From Haloarcula sp. DT43 (GTDB lineage: Archaea > Halobacteriota > Halobacteria > Halobacteriales > Haloarculaceae), in the NCBI RefSeq assembly GCF_037078405.1, contig NZ_JAYMGZ010000004.1, positions 1 to 64,000 of the forward strand: a stretch of 64,000 nt of DNA, read 5' to 3'. The first letter of the stretch is position 1. Each line of letters begins with the position of its first letter. The notes beneath the pieces were generated by a model. It was not told where the DNA came from, ran no database searches, and saw nothing but the letters and a program-made list of their open reading frames with translations. A program made the translations under genes and the position numbers. This document shows, in pieces, positions 25,647-33,170 of the stretch.

Positions 25647-26624
25647 ATGGTCCTCGTAGTGCTGGGTATCGATGCACTCGACCCCGAACTAGTCGATTCG
25701 ACGGCGCATCCGAACCTGACCCTCGCCGACCACCACGCTATCGAGACGATACGGAGCGTCGAGGGCGGCCCCAGCACGCACGAACTCTGGCCGACGATAA
25801 TCACCGGCCTGACGCCGCCGGAGCACGGCATCACGCTCGAGGACGGCGTCGCCTGGGAGAATCCCGTCCTCCGGTTCGGCAGCGCCGCCGCGGACTACCT
25901 CCTTCCGTCGGGGCTCCAGACGCGTCTCGGCGCGTGGCTCCTGAACAACACCGAACAGGACGCGTTCCGGATTCCGGCGACCTACTACGAGGAGCACGGG
26001 CTGACGACGGTCTTCGACGGCCGCGAAGCGGCTCCCATCGGCATCCCGAACTACGTGGTCGACCCCGACTCCGAGGACCGCGAGCACAGCCTCCGGCGGA
26101 ACCTCGGGGACCTCTTCGAGCGGGACCTCGAAGCGAAGGGCGGCCACTCCTCGACGGACCCGGCGCTGTTCTACGAACAGTGCCTGGAGATGTCGATGGT
26201 CCGCCTCGCCCGCGCACGCCGGGCGCTCAGGGGCGGCCGACACGAACTGGTGTTCGCCTACACGAGCGGGCTCGACCTCATCGGCCACGTCGCCTACGAA
26301 CAGCCCTCGCTGCAGGACCGCGCCTACGAGGAACTCGACGAGTTCGTCGGCGAGGTCCGGGACGACCTCGGCGACGACGACGAACTGCTGCTGGTCAGCG
26401 ACCACGGTCTGCAGGACGGCGTTCACACCGACGAGGCGATGGTCGCTGGGACCGACGCCGACATGGTCGACGCCATCGAGAGCGTCGTCGACGTCCGGGC
26501 GGCCATCGAGGCCGAACTCGACGAGAACGACCACACGTCGACGCCGCAGGTCACGGCGACCGAGGACGGCGACCGCTCGGGCGAGGAAGTCAAGGAACAC
26601 CTCGAAGACCTCGGGTACATGTAG
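25647..26624 (+). CDS. Type I phosphodiesterase/nucleotide pyrophosphatase family protein
   Basis: A 325-residue alkaline-phosphatase-superfamily protein of the NPP type. VLGIDALDPEL gives the first metal Asp; GPSTHELWPTIITGLTPPEHG places Thr44 as nucleophile. FAYTSGLDLIGHVAYEQ and LLVSDHGLQDGVH give later metal ligands. NPP enzymes cleave phosphodiester bonds, so glycan or lipid phosphodiesters are candidate substrates. It ends LEDLGYM like its three relatives here. TATA-like CTTAAG at 25614-25619 supports the start MVLVVLG. Two bases separate its stop from the next ATG. Confidence 0.78.
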   Translation: MVLVVLGIDALDPELVDSTAHPNLTLADHHAIETIRSVEGGPSTHELWPTIITGLTPPEHGITLEDGVAWENPVLRFGSAAADYLLPSGLQTRLGAWLLNNTEQDAFRIPATYYEEHGLTTVFDGREAAPIGIPNYVVDPDSEDREHSLRRNLGDLFERDLEAKGGHSSTDPALFYEQCLEMSMVRLARARRALRGGRHELVFAYTSGLDLIGHVAYEQPSLQDRAYEELDEFVGEVRDDLGDDDELLLVSDHGLQDGVHTDEAMVAGTDADMVDAIESVVDVRAAIEAELDENDHTSTPQVTATEDGDRSGEEVKEHLEDLGYM

Positions 26625-26626
26625 CC

Positions 26627-28081
26627 ATGTCGGCCGACCCGAACGTCCTCCTAGTCGTCCTCGACAGCGCCCGTGCACGGAACTGCAGCGCATACGGCCA
26701 CGTCAACGAGACGACGCCGTTCCTCGAATCGTTCGCCGCCGAGCGCGCGACGCTGTACGAACAGGCACGGGCCCCCGGTGCCCGGAGCGTCACGAGCCAC
26801 GCGAGCATCTTCTCCGGTCTGCACGTCGAAGAACACGGCGTCGTCTCGGCGGGCCACCGGCTCGACCCCTCGGCGTCGATATTCTCGCAGTTGCGCGAGG
26901 ACGGCTACGGCACGGGCGTGTTCACCGAGAACGACTGGCTGACGGCGGTCGACGTGGGCCTGCGCGACGGGTTCGACGAAATCGTCGGCGCGCGGAACGT
27001 CCCGTTCCCGGAGGCCGTCAATCCACACGAGTTCGTCTCCAACGAGGGGCGGGGCCAGTACGCGGAGTTCGTCAGACTCGCGCTGACCGACGACGCGCCG
27101 CTCCGGTCGCTGGCCAACGGCGTGGCGACGAAGCTCCAGTCGGACTACAAGCGGTTCCTCCCGGACAGCGTCAGGGCCTCGACGCCGGCGGACGTCTACG
27201 TCGACGCGCTGCTGGACTGGAGCGACCGCCAGGACGGCCCGTGGGCGGCCTGCCTCAATCTGATGGACCCCCACATCCCCTACGAGCCGCTGCCGGAGTA
27301 CGACGAGTGGGGCGGGTCGAGAGCGGCCGCCCTCCAGTCGTCCTTCGAGGACCAGAAGTGGGAGTTCAACGGCGGCCACCGACCCTGGTGGCAGAAGAAG
27401 GCGGTCGAGTCGCTGTACGACGGCGGGATTCGCCAGGCCGACGCGGAACTCGAACGGCTCGTCGCGGCGCTCGAACGGCGCGGCGAACTTGACGACACGC
27501 TGGTCGTCGTCACGAGCGACCACGGCGAGGGCTTCGGCGAACCGAGCGACGTTCGCCCGGGCGTCCGAGTGGCCGAACACGGCGTGGCGATTCACGACAG
27601 CGTGCTCCACGTCCCACTCATCGTCCGCTATCCGGGCCAGACCGAGGCCCGGCGCGTCGACCGCCCCGCGTCGCTAGTGGAGTTCCCGCGGGTCGTGAAC
27701 CGCGTTCGGGAGGGCGAACACCCGTCTGCGGGCTTCTGTCCCGACGGCCCCGTCCTCGCTACCGCGGTGGGGCTCGACGAGCCGCTCCAGGAGCGGGCGG
27801 GCGCGTACGTCGACGACCTCTCCCCGTGGACGGCCATCTCCCGGGCGGTGTTCGAGAACGACGACGAGGGAGTTCGCAAGCACTGCACCAACCGCGACCG
27901 CGCGGCGACGGTGGTCAGCCGCGACGCCCAGGTCTCGTACAAGGTGTCCGACGACGGCGCGGAGCGCGTCGACCGCGCGTTCGAGTCCATCGAGGACCGC
28001 GGCGTCAAGACGGCCGGCGAGGACTTCGACGACCTCGACGACGGGACCTACCAGCGGCTGGAAGACCTCGGCTACGTCTGA
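26627..28081 (+). CDS. Sulfatase family protein with Ser nucleophile
   Basis: A 484-residue sulfatase-family protein. NVLLVVLDSARARNCSAYGH is the metal-binding start, GARSVTSHASIFSGLH places Ser54 in the nucleophile position, and VVVTSDHGEGFGE is the later metal motif, followed by GVAIHDSVLHVPLIVRYPG. A Ser in this place is compatible with formylglycine formation, though the strict SxPxR context is absent (VTSHAS). It ends LEDLGYV. It follows the phosphodiesterase-like gene by two bases and overlaps the TrmB-type gene at their 3' ends by ten bases. Confidence 0.8.
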   Translation: MSADPNVLLVVLDSARARNCSAYGHVNETTPFLESFAAERATLYEQARAPGARSVTSHASIFSGLHVEEHGVVSAGHRLDPSASIFSQLREDGYGTGVFTENDWLTAVDVGLRDGFDEIVGARNVPFPEAVNPHEFVSNEGRGQYAEFVRLALTDDAPLRSLANGVATKLQSDYKRFLPDSVRASTPADVYVDALLDWSDRQDGPWAACLNLMDPHIPYEPLPEYDEWGGSRAAALQSSFEDQKWEFNGGHRPWWQKKAVESLYDGGIRQADAELERLVAALERRGELDDTLVVVTSDHGEGFGEPSDVRPGVRVAEHGVAIHDSVLHVPLIVRYPGQTEARRVDRPASLVEFPRVVNRVREGEHPSAGFCPDGPVLATAVGLDEPLQERAGAYVDDLSPWTAISRAVFENDDEGVRKHCTNRDRAATVVSRDAQVSYKVSDDGAERVDRAFESIEDRGVKTAGEDFDDLDDGTYQRLEDLGYV

Positions 28082-28920
28082 GTCGGCGACGCGACGCTCT
28101 CGTACTCCCAGATTAAGTCGAAGTACCGCTTCATGCCGGCGACGAACGAGCCGTTGTCCGTAATCGCGGCCTGGCGCATGTGGTTGGGCACGTCCGGCTC
28201 CTCGACCAGCAGGATTGCCTCGCCGCTGTCGTAGTCCATGCTCGGGTCGACGAGCGTGCCGCGCCACGGGAGCTTCTCCGTGCTGAACCGCAGGTCGACG
28301 GCGGCGTAGTCGTCGCGCAGTCGGTCGACGATATCGGCCTGGACGGCAGCCTTCTCCGCCGGGAGCCGGTCGGGGTGCAAGAACAGGACGCTGACCTCGA
28401 CTCCACGGTCCAGCGTCTCGGCCAGGGCCCGCTCGACGCTGTCGAGGTAGGCGAAGCTATTGGTGATGACCCGGAGGGTCTCGTCGGCGTCGTCGTACAG
28501 CCGTCTGGTCTCCCGTTCACTTGGCTCGCCCACGTCGACCACGTGGAACAGTTCGGCCGTCGGCGAGATGTCCTCGCTCGCCCGCTCGAACCGCGGTCCG
28601 TACTCGGCGAGGAAGGCGTCCCGGTGGGACTCGACGTCGGCGGCGAACGATTCGTAGGACTGCCGGTGGTTCTCGACGGCCCGGTCGAGGATTTCCTCGG
28701 GGGATTTGGGCTGGTACTCCTTGGGGCGGCCGGGGACCACTTTGATGAAGCCGCGGTCGGATAGCGACTCCAGCACCCCGTAGACGCGGGCCTTCGGGAT
28801 GCCGCTGGCCTCCGCGAGGTTGGGGGCCGTCGTTCGACCGAGCGAGAGCAACTGTTCCAGCGCCGTCGCCTCGTATTCGGTCAGGCCGACCAGGTCGAAC
28901 ACGTCCGCTGGGTCGCTCAT
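28072..28920 (-). CDS. TrmB-family sugar-sensing transcription regulator
   Basis: A 282-residue protein. Residues 8-75 are the TrmB winged helix (FDLVGLTEYEATALEQLLSL, SGIPKARVYGVLESLSDRGF, GRPKEYQP), followed by a short coiled linker. The C-terminal half is a PLD-like effector domain (LRVITNSFAYLDSV, GVEVSVLFLHPDRLP). TrmB proteins control sugar uptake and metabolism; its place in the glycosylation island suggests control of sugar supply for glycans. A TATA-like TTTTAC lies at 28945-28950, 28 bases upstream, and a palindrome is at 28988-29003. Confidence 0.86.
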   Translation of the reverse strand: MSDPADVFDLVGLTEYEATALEQLLSLGRTTAPNLAEASGIPKARVYGVLESLSDRGFIKVVPGRPKEYQPKSPEEILDRAVENHRQSYESFAADVESHRDAFLAEYGPRFERASEDISPTAELFHVVDVGEPSERETRRLYDDADETLRVITNSFAYLDSVERALAETLDRGVEVSVLFLHPDRLPAEKAAVQADIVDRLRDDYAAVDLRFSTEKLPWRGTLVDPSMDYDSGEAILLVEEPDVPNHMRQAAITDNGSFVAGMKRYFDLIWEYESVASPTQT

Positions 28921-28987
28921 ACACGACCATGTGCGGCAGGGACCGTAAAAGGCGTCGCCCGCCGTCCAAACCTATTAGTGGGTGGCG

Positions 28988-29003
28988 GCGAGTAGTTACT
29001 CGC
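28988..29003. promoter_or_regulatory. Palindrome between the TrmB-type gene and the 37-aa gene
   Basis: GCGAGTA-GT-TACTCGC is a perfect seven-base inverted repeat. It lies just after the TATA-like CCTATTAG (28971-28978) and before the GTG start at 29007, thus over the likely transcription start, and 68 bases upstream of the TrmB-type ATG. The halves contain GAGTA and TACT, the elements reported in haloarchaeal TrmB sites, but in inverted order and spacing. Confidence 0.45.
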
Positions 29004-29006
29004 AGA

Positions 29007-29120
29007 GTGAGTAACACAACTGACCCGGCCCGGACCGAGGAGGACCACCTGGCAGATATCGACGACGGCTGTGGCTGTGCGGAGGTCTGGGAGCACATGA
29101 GCGAGCAGCGGGACGACTGA
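29007..29120 (+). CDS. Small CxC protein (37 aa)
   Basis: A 37-residue acidic frame starts at GTG and reads MSNTTDPARTEEDHLADI, then DDGCGCAEVWEHMSEQRDD. The CGC pair and the conserved-looking AEVWEHMSE tail suggest a tiny metal-binding or adaptor protein. TATA-like CCTATTAG lies about 32 bases upstream. It sits 46 bases before aglJ, which has its own TATA. I recognise no function. The alternative is that this is part of the aglJ 5' region. Confidence 0.5.
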   Translation: MSNTTDPARTEEDHLADIDDGCGCAEVWEHMSEQRDD

Positions 29121-29132
29121 CGGCAGACCCGC

Positions 29133-29140
29133 ATTTATTT
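29133..29140 (+). promoter_or_regulatory. TATA box of aglJ
   Basis: ATTTATTT lies about 30 bases before the ATG at 29167 and favours that ATG over one six codons upstream. Confidence 0.55.
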
Positions 29141-29166
29141 GCCTCCCCGTGGCCGACGTTGGGACG

Positions 29167-30189
29167 ATGGCCGACCGAGACGACGTCTGTATACTGTTGC
29201 CGACATTCAACGAGGCCGAGACCATCGAGTCGGTCGTGTCCGGGTTCCGCGAGCAGGGGTTCGACAACGTCCTCGTCGTCGACGGCGGGTCGACCGACGG
29301 GACGCGGGACATCGCCGAAGCGGCCGGCGCGCGGGTCGTCGAGCAGTCCGGCTCGGGGAAGGGACAGGCCGTCAGAGAGGCCGTCACCCGCCACGTCGAG
29401 CAGCCCTATGTCCTGATGGCCGACGGCGACGCGACCTACCGTCCCGACGAGGCCGACCGGCTGCTCGAACCGCTGCTGTCCGGTCAGGCCGCCCACGTCA
29501 TCGGCAACCGGTTTGCGAACATGCAGCCCGGCGCGATGACGAAACTCAATCAGATAGGCAACCGCGTCATCAACAGCGCCTTCGGGACGATTCACGGCCG
29601 GGACCTCACCGACATCCTCTCGGGGTATCGCGCGTTCACGCGCCAGTCCTTCCAGCGGAGTTCGCTGACGGCCTCGGGCTTCGGCATCGAGACGGAGATG
29701 GCCGTCGAGTGTGTCAAACACAACATCTCGACGGCGGTGGTGCCGATAACCTACCAGCCCCGCCCCGACGAGTCCGACACGAACCTCCGGCCGTTCCGGG
29801 ACGGCGCGACCATCATCCTGACGCTGTACCAGATGGCGAAGACCAACAACCCGCTGTTTTACTTCGGCAGCGTCGGCCTCGGAAGCACCGTGGTCGGCTT
29901 CCTGCTCGGGGCGTACGTCGCTTACGACTGGGTCGTCAACAGCATTTCACACGAGGTCATCGCCGTCATCGGCTCGTTCGCTATCCTGCTGGGGATTCAG
30001 CTGCTCATGTTCGGCGTCCTGTCGGACATGCTCGTGGCGGTGAACCGCGAGCAGACGCGCCGGCTGGAAGACATCGCTGTCCAGCTCAGCCGGGAGAGTC
30101 ACGCCGCGTCGACGGACGTGTTCGAGGACCAGCGGGGCGACGACGCGGAGGCGGACGCGGTGGTGTCGCCACACCAGCCTGACGAGTAG
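29167..30189 (+). CDS. aglJ: Dolichol-phosphate glycosyltransferase AglJ
   Basis: A 340-residue GT2 enzyme. VCILLPTFNEAETIESVVSGF, VLVVDGGSTDGTRDIA, EQSGSGKGQAVREAV and ADGDATYRPDEADRL (Asp86-x-Asp88) match Haloferax AglJ. The middle NRFANMQPGAMTKLNQIGNRVIN and ILSGYRAFTRQSF are typical of the family, and two C-terminal membrane helices (about 230-285) are followed by an acidic tail. AglJ adds the first hexose of the N-glycan to dolichol phosphate. It closes the glycosylation island about 16 kb from aglB. Confidence 0.9.
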   Translation: MADRDDVCILLPTFNEAETIESVVSGFREQGFDNVLVVDGGSTDGTRDIAEAAGARVVEQSGSGKGQAVREAVTRHVEQPYVLMADGDATYRPDEADRLLEPLLSGQAAHVIGNRFANMQPGAMTKLNQIGNRVINSAFGTIHGRDLTDILSGYRAFTRQSFQRSSLTASGFGIETEMAVECVKHNISTAVVPITYQPRPDESDTNLRPFRDGATIILTLYQMAKTNNPLFYFGSVGLGSTVVGFLLGAYVAYDWVVNSISHEVIAVIGSFAILLGIQLLMFGVLSDMLVAVNREQTRRLEDIAVQLSRESHAASTDVFEDQRGDDAEADAVVSPHQPDE

Positions 30190-30190
30190 C

Positions 30191-30517
30191 TCAGAACGGG
30201 ACCAGCGCGCGCAGCTGGGAGAGAATGCTGTTTCTGGTGGCCTCTCGCTTCTGTTCGAATATCGGGTGGAGGTCGTTGAGCAGTTCCTGCTCGTTGTCGA
30301 ACTGTGTCGCGTTCGTCTCTTCGAGCGCCTCGGCGACGGTCATCGAATGGCCCGACGCGTCGAACGGGACCGTGATGTGGCCGGCGGCGTCGCGGACCTC
30401 CGCCGCGGTCGCGGGATACGCTATCTCCACGTCGGTCAGACGGGCGTCGAGAGCAGCGATACCGAACTCAATGACGTCTGGCTCGTCGCTGTTGTCGGCT
30501 GGTGGCCGTACTCCCAT
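30191..30517 (-). CDS. Conserved haloarchaeal protein, possibly DUF5789-like
   Basis: A 108-residue acidic protein. The pattern VIEFGIAALDARLTDVEIAYP, ATAAEVRDAAGHITVPF and SMTVAEALEETNATQFDNEQEL recalls the haloarchaeal DUF5789 group, which has a small alpha/beta fold with an HTH-like region. No catalytic residues stand out. It converges with aglJ (one base between stops) and is on its own transcript. The family call is from memory of the pattern and is tentative. Confidence 0.65.
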   Translation of the reverse strand: MGVRPPADNSDEPDVIEFGIAALDARLTDVEIAYPATAAEVRDAAGHITVPFDASGHSMTVAEALEETNATQFDNEQELLNDLHPIFEQKREATRNSILSQLRALVPF

Positions 30518-30563
30518 TGATAGAGCGATGGGGCCGGGGGATAGAAAAGTCTGTGTTGTCAGG

Positions 30564-30914
30564 TCATCCCTGGCAGCCGGCCAGCCACTCCTCGGCCCAG
30601 TCCTCGATTTCGTCGAACACCGGACAGAGGGATTCGCCCTTCGGCGTGAGCTGGTAGTACGTGGCGACGGGGGCGTCCTCCTCCAGTCGCCGGTCGACGA
30701 AGCCCATCTCCTGGAGGTCGTCGAGGACCCGCGAGAGGGTGCGCGAACTGGCGTCGGTGGCGCGTTTGAGTTCGTTGAACCGCTGTTCGCCGTTCTGGAG
30801 CTCGTGGAGCACGACCAGCCGCCAGCGCGACCCTATCTGTTCCAGCGACTCGATGACGGCACAGGGCCCGCTCTCCTCTTCCTCGTCCGCCGCGGTGAAG
30901 ACTTCAGATGACAT
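30564..30914 (-). CDS. HxlR-family winged-helix regulator
   Basis: A 116-residue HxlR protein. SGPCAVIESLEQIGSRWRLVVLHEL holds the conserved N-terminal Cys18 and the HxlR core. RFNELKRATDASSRTLSRVLDDLQEMGF is the recognition region, and YYQLTPKGESLCPVFDEIEDW is the wing and dimer helix. It is divergent from a leader ORF and doxX, the usual arrangement for HxlR regulators that sense redox or electrophile stress. The start MSSEVFT is chosen because upstream residues are not acidic. An inverted repeat at 30957-30972 is a likely operator. Confidence 0.88.
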   Translation of the reverse strand: MSSEVFTAADEEEESGPCAVIESLEQIGSRWRLVVLHELQNGEQRFNELKRATDASSRTLSRVLDDLQEMGFVDRRLEEDAPVATYYQLTPKGESLCPVFDEIEDWAEEWLAGCQG

Positions 30915-30948
30915 CGGTGCTATCTGGTATCCTCCTTGTCCGGGAACG

Positions 30949-30956
30949 TACATATA
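30949..30956 (+). promoter_or_regulatory. TATA box of the leader ORF and doxX
   Basis: TACATATA lies about 30 bases before the ATG of the leader ORF at 30983, which places the mRNA 5' end at or just before that ATG. Confidence 0.5.
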
Positions 30957-30972
30957 GGTTCGGATACGAACC
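30957..30972. promoter_or_regulatory. Operator-like inverted repeat of the hxlR-doxX pair
   Basis: GGTTCG-GATA-CGAACC is a perfect six-base inverted repeat directly after the TATA box of the rightward unit and upstream of the hxlR start. A repressor bound there would block the transcription start. Confidence 0.5.
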
Positions 30973-30982
30973 AAGTAACGTA

Positions 30983-31051
30983 ATGAAACCACAATACGTC
31001 GTTTCACAGCACCGCACCGCAACCGCCGACGCCACGGAGGTGAGCGCCTGA
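30983..31051 (+). CDS. 22-aa leader peptide coupled to doxX
   Basis: A 22-codon frame starts ATG AAA CCA, reads MKPQYVVSQHRTATADATEV and ends in TGA that overlaps the doxX ATG (TGATG at 31049-31053). The TATA box at 30949-30956 puts this ATG at the mRNA 5' end, so ribosomes would translate it first. GGAGGTGA at 31036-31043 near its end is a full Shine-Dalgarno for doxX. It may serve translation of doxX rather than make a working peptide. Confidence 0.45.
   Translation: MKPQYVVSQHRTATADATEVSA
31036..31043 (+). promoter_or_regulatory. Shine-Dalgarno of doxX
   Basis: GGAGGTGA lies seven bases before the doxX ATG at 31051. It matches the complement of the 16S rRNA 3' end, which is rare at haloarchaeal starts. 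Confidence 0.6.
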
Positions 31052-31470
31052 TGGCGTTCGAGACCGCGGGCGCGGCCGAACTGTTCCTCCTCGCCCGCCT
31101 GCTGTTCGGCGGCGTCCTCGCGTTCATGGGCCTGAACCACTTCAGCAGCGCCGAGCAGTTGGCCCCCTACGCCGAGGCCAAGGGGCTACCGGCACCTGCG
31201 GCGTCCGTCTACGCGAGCGGCGGCCTGCTCGTCGTCAGCGGCGTCGCCGTCGTCCTCGGTGCCTTCCCCGTCCTCGCGGCGGGCGCGCTCGCGACCTTCC
31301 TCCTCGTCTCCGCGGTGACGATGCACGACTTCTGGGCGGTCCCCGAGGACCAGGTGCAGGACGAGATGACGGGGTTCCTCAAGAACGTCGCCCTCGCGGG
31401 CGGCGCGCTGGCGCTGCTTGCCGCGGCCGGCACGGCCTGGCCTTACAGCGTCGGTCTGACCCTGTTCTGA
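31051..31470 (+). CDS. DoxX family membrane protein
   Basis: A 139-residue protein with four membrane helices of the DoxX/DoxD family. FLLARLLFGGVLAFMGLNHF opens the domain, with LAPYAEAKGLPAP and LLVVSGVAVVLGAFP after it and TMHDFWAVPEDQVQDEMTGFLKNVALAGG in the third loop. DoxX relatives take part in thiol or quinone redox stress responses. Control by the divergent HxlR regulator supports this. The leader ORF and Shine-Dalgarno fix the start. Confidence 0.88.
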   Translation: MAFETAGAAELFLLARLLFGGVLAFMGLNHFSSAEQLAPYAEAKGLPAPAASVYASGGLLVVSGVAVVLGAFPVLAAGALATFLLVSAVTMHDFWAVPEDQVQDEMTGFLKNVALAGGALALLAAAGTAWPYSVGLTLF

Positions 31471-31520
31471 CCTCCGGTCGCCGTCATCCATAAGCCGCCC
31501 CGTACCCGAACTGTGCGTGA

Positions 31521-33170
31521 ATGATACAGTCGCTGCCGACGCCGGCCGCACCCGGCTGGCTCCCGTGGCAGGAAGCGGTCGTCCTCGCCGTGGTCCTCGG
31601 CGTCCTCCTCGCGGTCCGACGCCTGGCCGACGCCCGACCGGGGACCAGCGCCCGGGCGCGGCTCTTCCTCGGCGTCCCGTGGGGAACGCTGCTGACGATG
31701 GCCGCCGTCACGGCGGTGTACCTGTTCCTGCAGGGCGCGTGGTGGCACCCGCGAAACCCGCTCGTGACGCCCTTCCGGACGTGGTCGTACTTCTACCCGT
31801 TCGGGATGCTCACCGGGGCGTTCACCCACGGTAGCCAGGGCCACCTCACGGGGAACCTCATGGGAACGCTGGTGTACGGAACGGTCGCGGAGTACGTCTG
31901 GGGCCACTACCCTCGGGAGCGCGGCGTGCAGACGTTCACGTCGCTCCGAACGAACCCTCTGGCCCGGATTCTGGCCGTCCCCGCCGCCATGTTCGCCGTC
32001 GGCGTGTTCTCCGCAGTGTTCGCCATCGGGCCGGTCGTGGGTTTTTCCGGCGTGGTGTTCGCCCTCGCCGGGTTCGCGCTCGTGACGCGGCCGACGCTGT
32101 TTCTCGGCGCGTTGCTCGGCTCCCGGGTGCTCGACCTCCTCTATTCGGCGCTTCGCTACCCGGTGTCGACGGCGTCGGGGCAGACCCGGTTCGTGACGCC
32201 GTGGTGGTCCAACGTCGCCATCCAGGGCCACGCTATCGGCATCCTGGCTGGCGTCGTCGTCGCCCTCGCGCTCCTGTGGCACCGGGACGAGCGCCCCGAC
32301 ACGCTCCGGGTGTTCTTTGCGACGCTCGTGTTCGCCGTCGCACAGGGGCTGTGGGCGGTGTACCTCCCGCTCGGCGGCGGCCGGTTCCGGCTGTTTCGCT
32401 GGGCTGGGACGGCGCTCGTGTTCGTCCTGGCGCTGGTCGTCGCGGCGGCTACCGTCGGCTCCGACCGTCGGTTCCGGCCGACCTTCGACCGGCGGCCGGC
32501 CTCGCTCGCGGTGCTGGTCCTGCTGGTCGTCCTCGCCGCGCTGAGTCTCGCCGCCGTCCCGACCAACGTCGTCGACATCCGGGCGGACCAGCTCCCCGAG
32601 GACGGCATCGAGGTCAGGGACTACGTGGTAACCTACGATGAGGACGTACCCAACGCGTACTTCGAGGGAATCTGGATGCCCACACGGGGGGTGACGAGCG
32701 TCAACGCGAGCGGCGTCATCGTCGCCAGCGCGGACCGAGATGTCTGGATAGTCGCCGTCCAACCGGGCCAACTGGCCGTCGACGGCGAGGAACGGGTCAC
32801 GGTCGGCGGGCCGACCTGGCGCGAGTCGGTGTACGCGACCCGGACGGACTGGGCAGTTGTCGGCAACACCAGCGTCTACCGAGTCCAGCTCAGACGCCAG
32901 GACAGCCGGGCCCGGACGGCCTACACCTCGGCACCGTCGACGGCGGACCTGACACTCGACGGCCGGAACGTGACGCTGGCGGCCCGCGAAAACGGGTTCG
33001 ACGTGGTCGTCACCCGGGGCAACGAGACGGTCGGGCAAGCGCCGCTACCGGCGAACATGACGCAGACGCGAATCGGCGGCCTGACCGTCAAGCGGAACCG
33101 GACCCGGCTGTACGCGGGGACCGGCGACACCCGCGTCAAGGTCGCGCAGCGCCGCCAGACTGACCGCTAG
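31521..33170 (+). CDS. Rhomboid family intramembrane serine protease with external domain
   Basis: A 549-residue protein. The rhomboid core spans residues 50-255: HLTGN (His108, Asn112), GFSG with catalytic Ser176, and GHAIG with His237, preceded by WWHPRNPLVTPFRTWSYFYP. Two or three more membrane helices lie at about 260-350. A soluble tail of about 200 residues (350-549) carries several N-x-S/T sequons and ends in a basic patch. The family cuts transmembrane helices. The large C-terminal domain is longer than in common rhomboids and may be external and glycosylated. Confidence 0.87.
   Translation: MIQSLPTPAAPGWLPWQEAVVLAVVLGVLLAVRRLADARPGTSARARLFLGVPWGTLLTMAAVTAVYLFLQGAWWHPRNPLVTPFRTWSYFYPFGMLTGAFTHGSQGHLTGNLMGTLVYGTVAEYVWGHYPRERGVQTFTSLRTNPLARILAVPAAMFAVGVFSAVFAIGPVVGFSGVVFALAGFALVTRPTLFLGALLGSRVLDLLYSALRYPVSTASGQTRFVTPWWSNVAIQGHAIGILAGVVVALALLWHRDERPDTLRVFFATLVFAVAQGLWAVYLPLGGGRFRLFRWAGTALVFVLALVVAAATVGSDRRFRPTFDRRPASLAVLVLLVVLAALSLAAVPTNVVDIRADQLPEDGIEVRDYVVTYDEDVPNAYFEGIWMPTRGVTSVNASGVIVASADRDVWIVAVQPGQLAVDGEERVTVGGPTWRESVYATRTDWAVVGNTSVYRVQLRRQDSRARTAYTSAPSTADLTLDGRNVTLAARENGFDVVVTRGNETVGQAPLPANMTQTRIGGLTVKRNRTRLYAGTGDTRVKVAQRRQTDR

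Noticed and set aside
25934-26626. Extended frame upstream of the Ser-type sulfatase gene
   Set aside because: The added residues are Arg- and Gly-rich and overlap the phosphodiesterase-like gene in another frame. The true start is MSADPNVLLVV at 26627.
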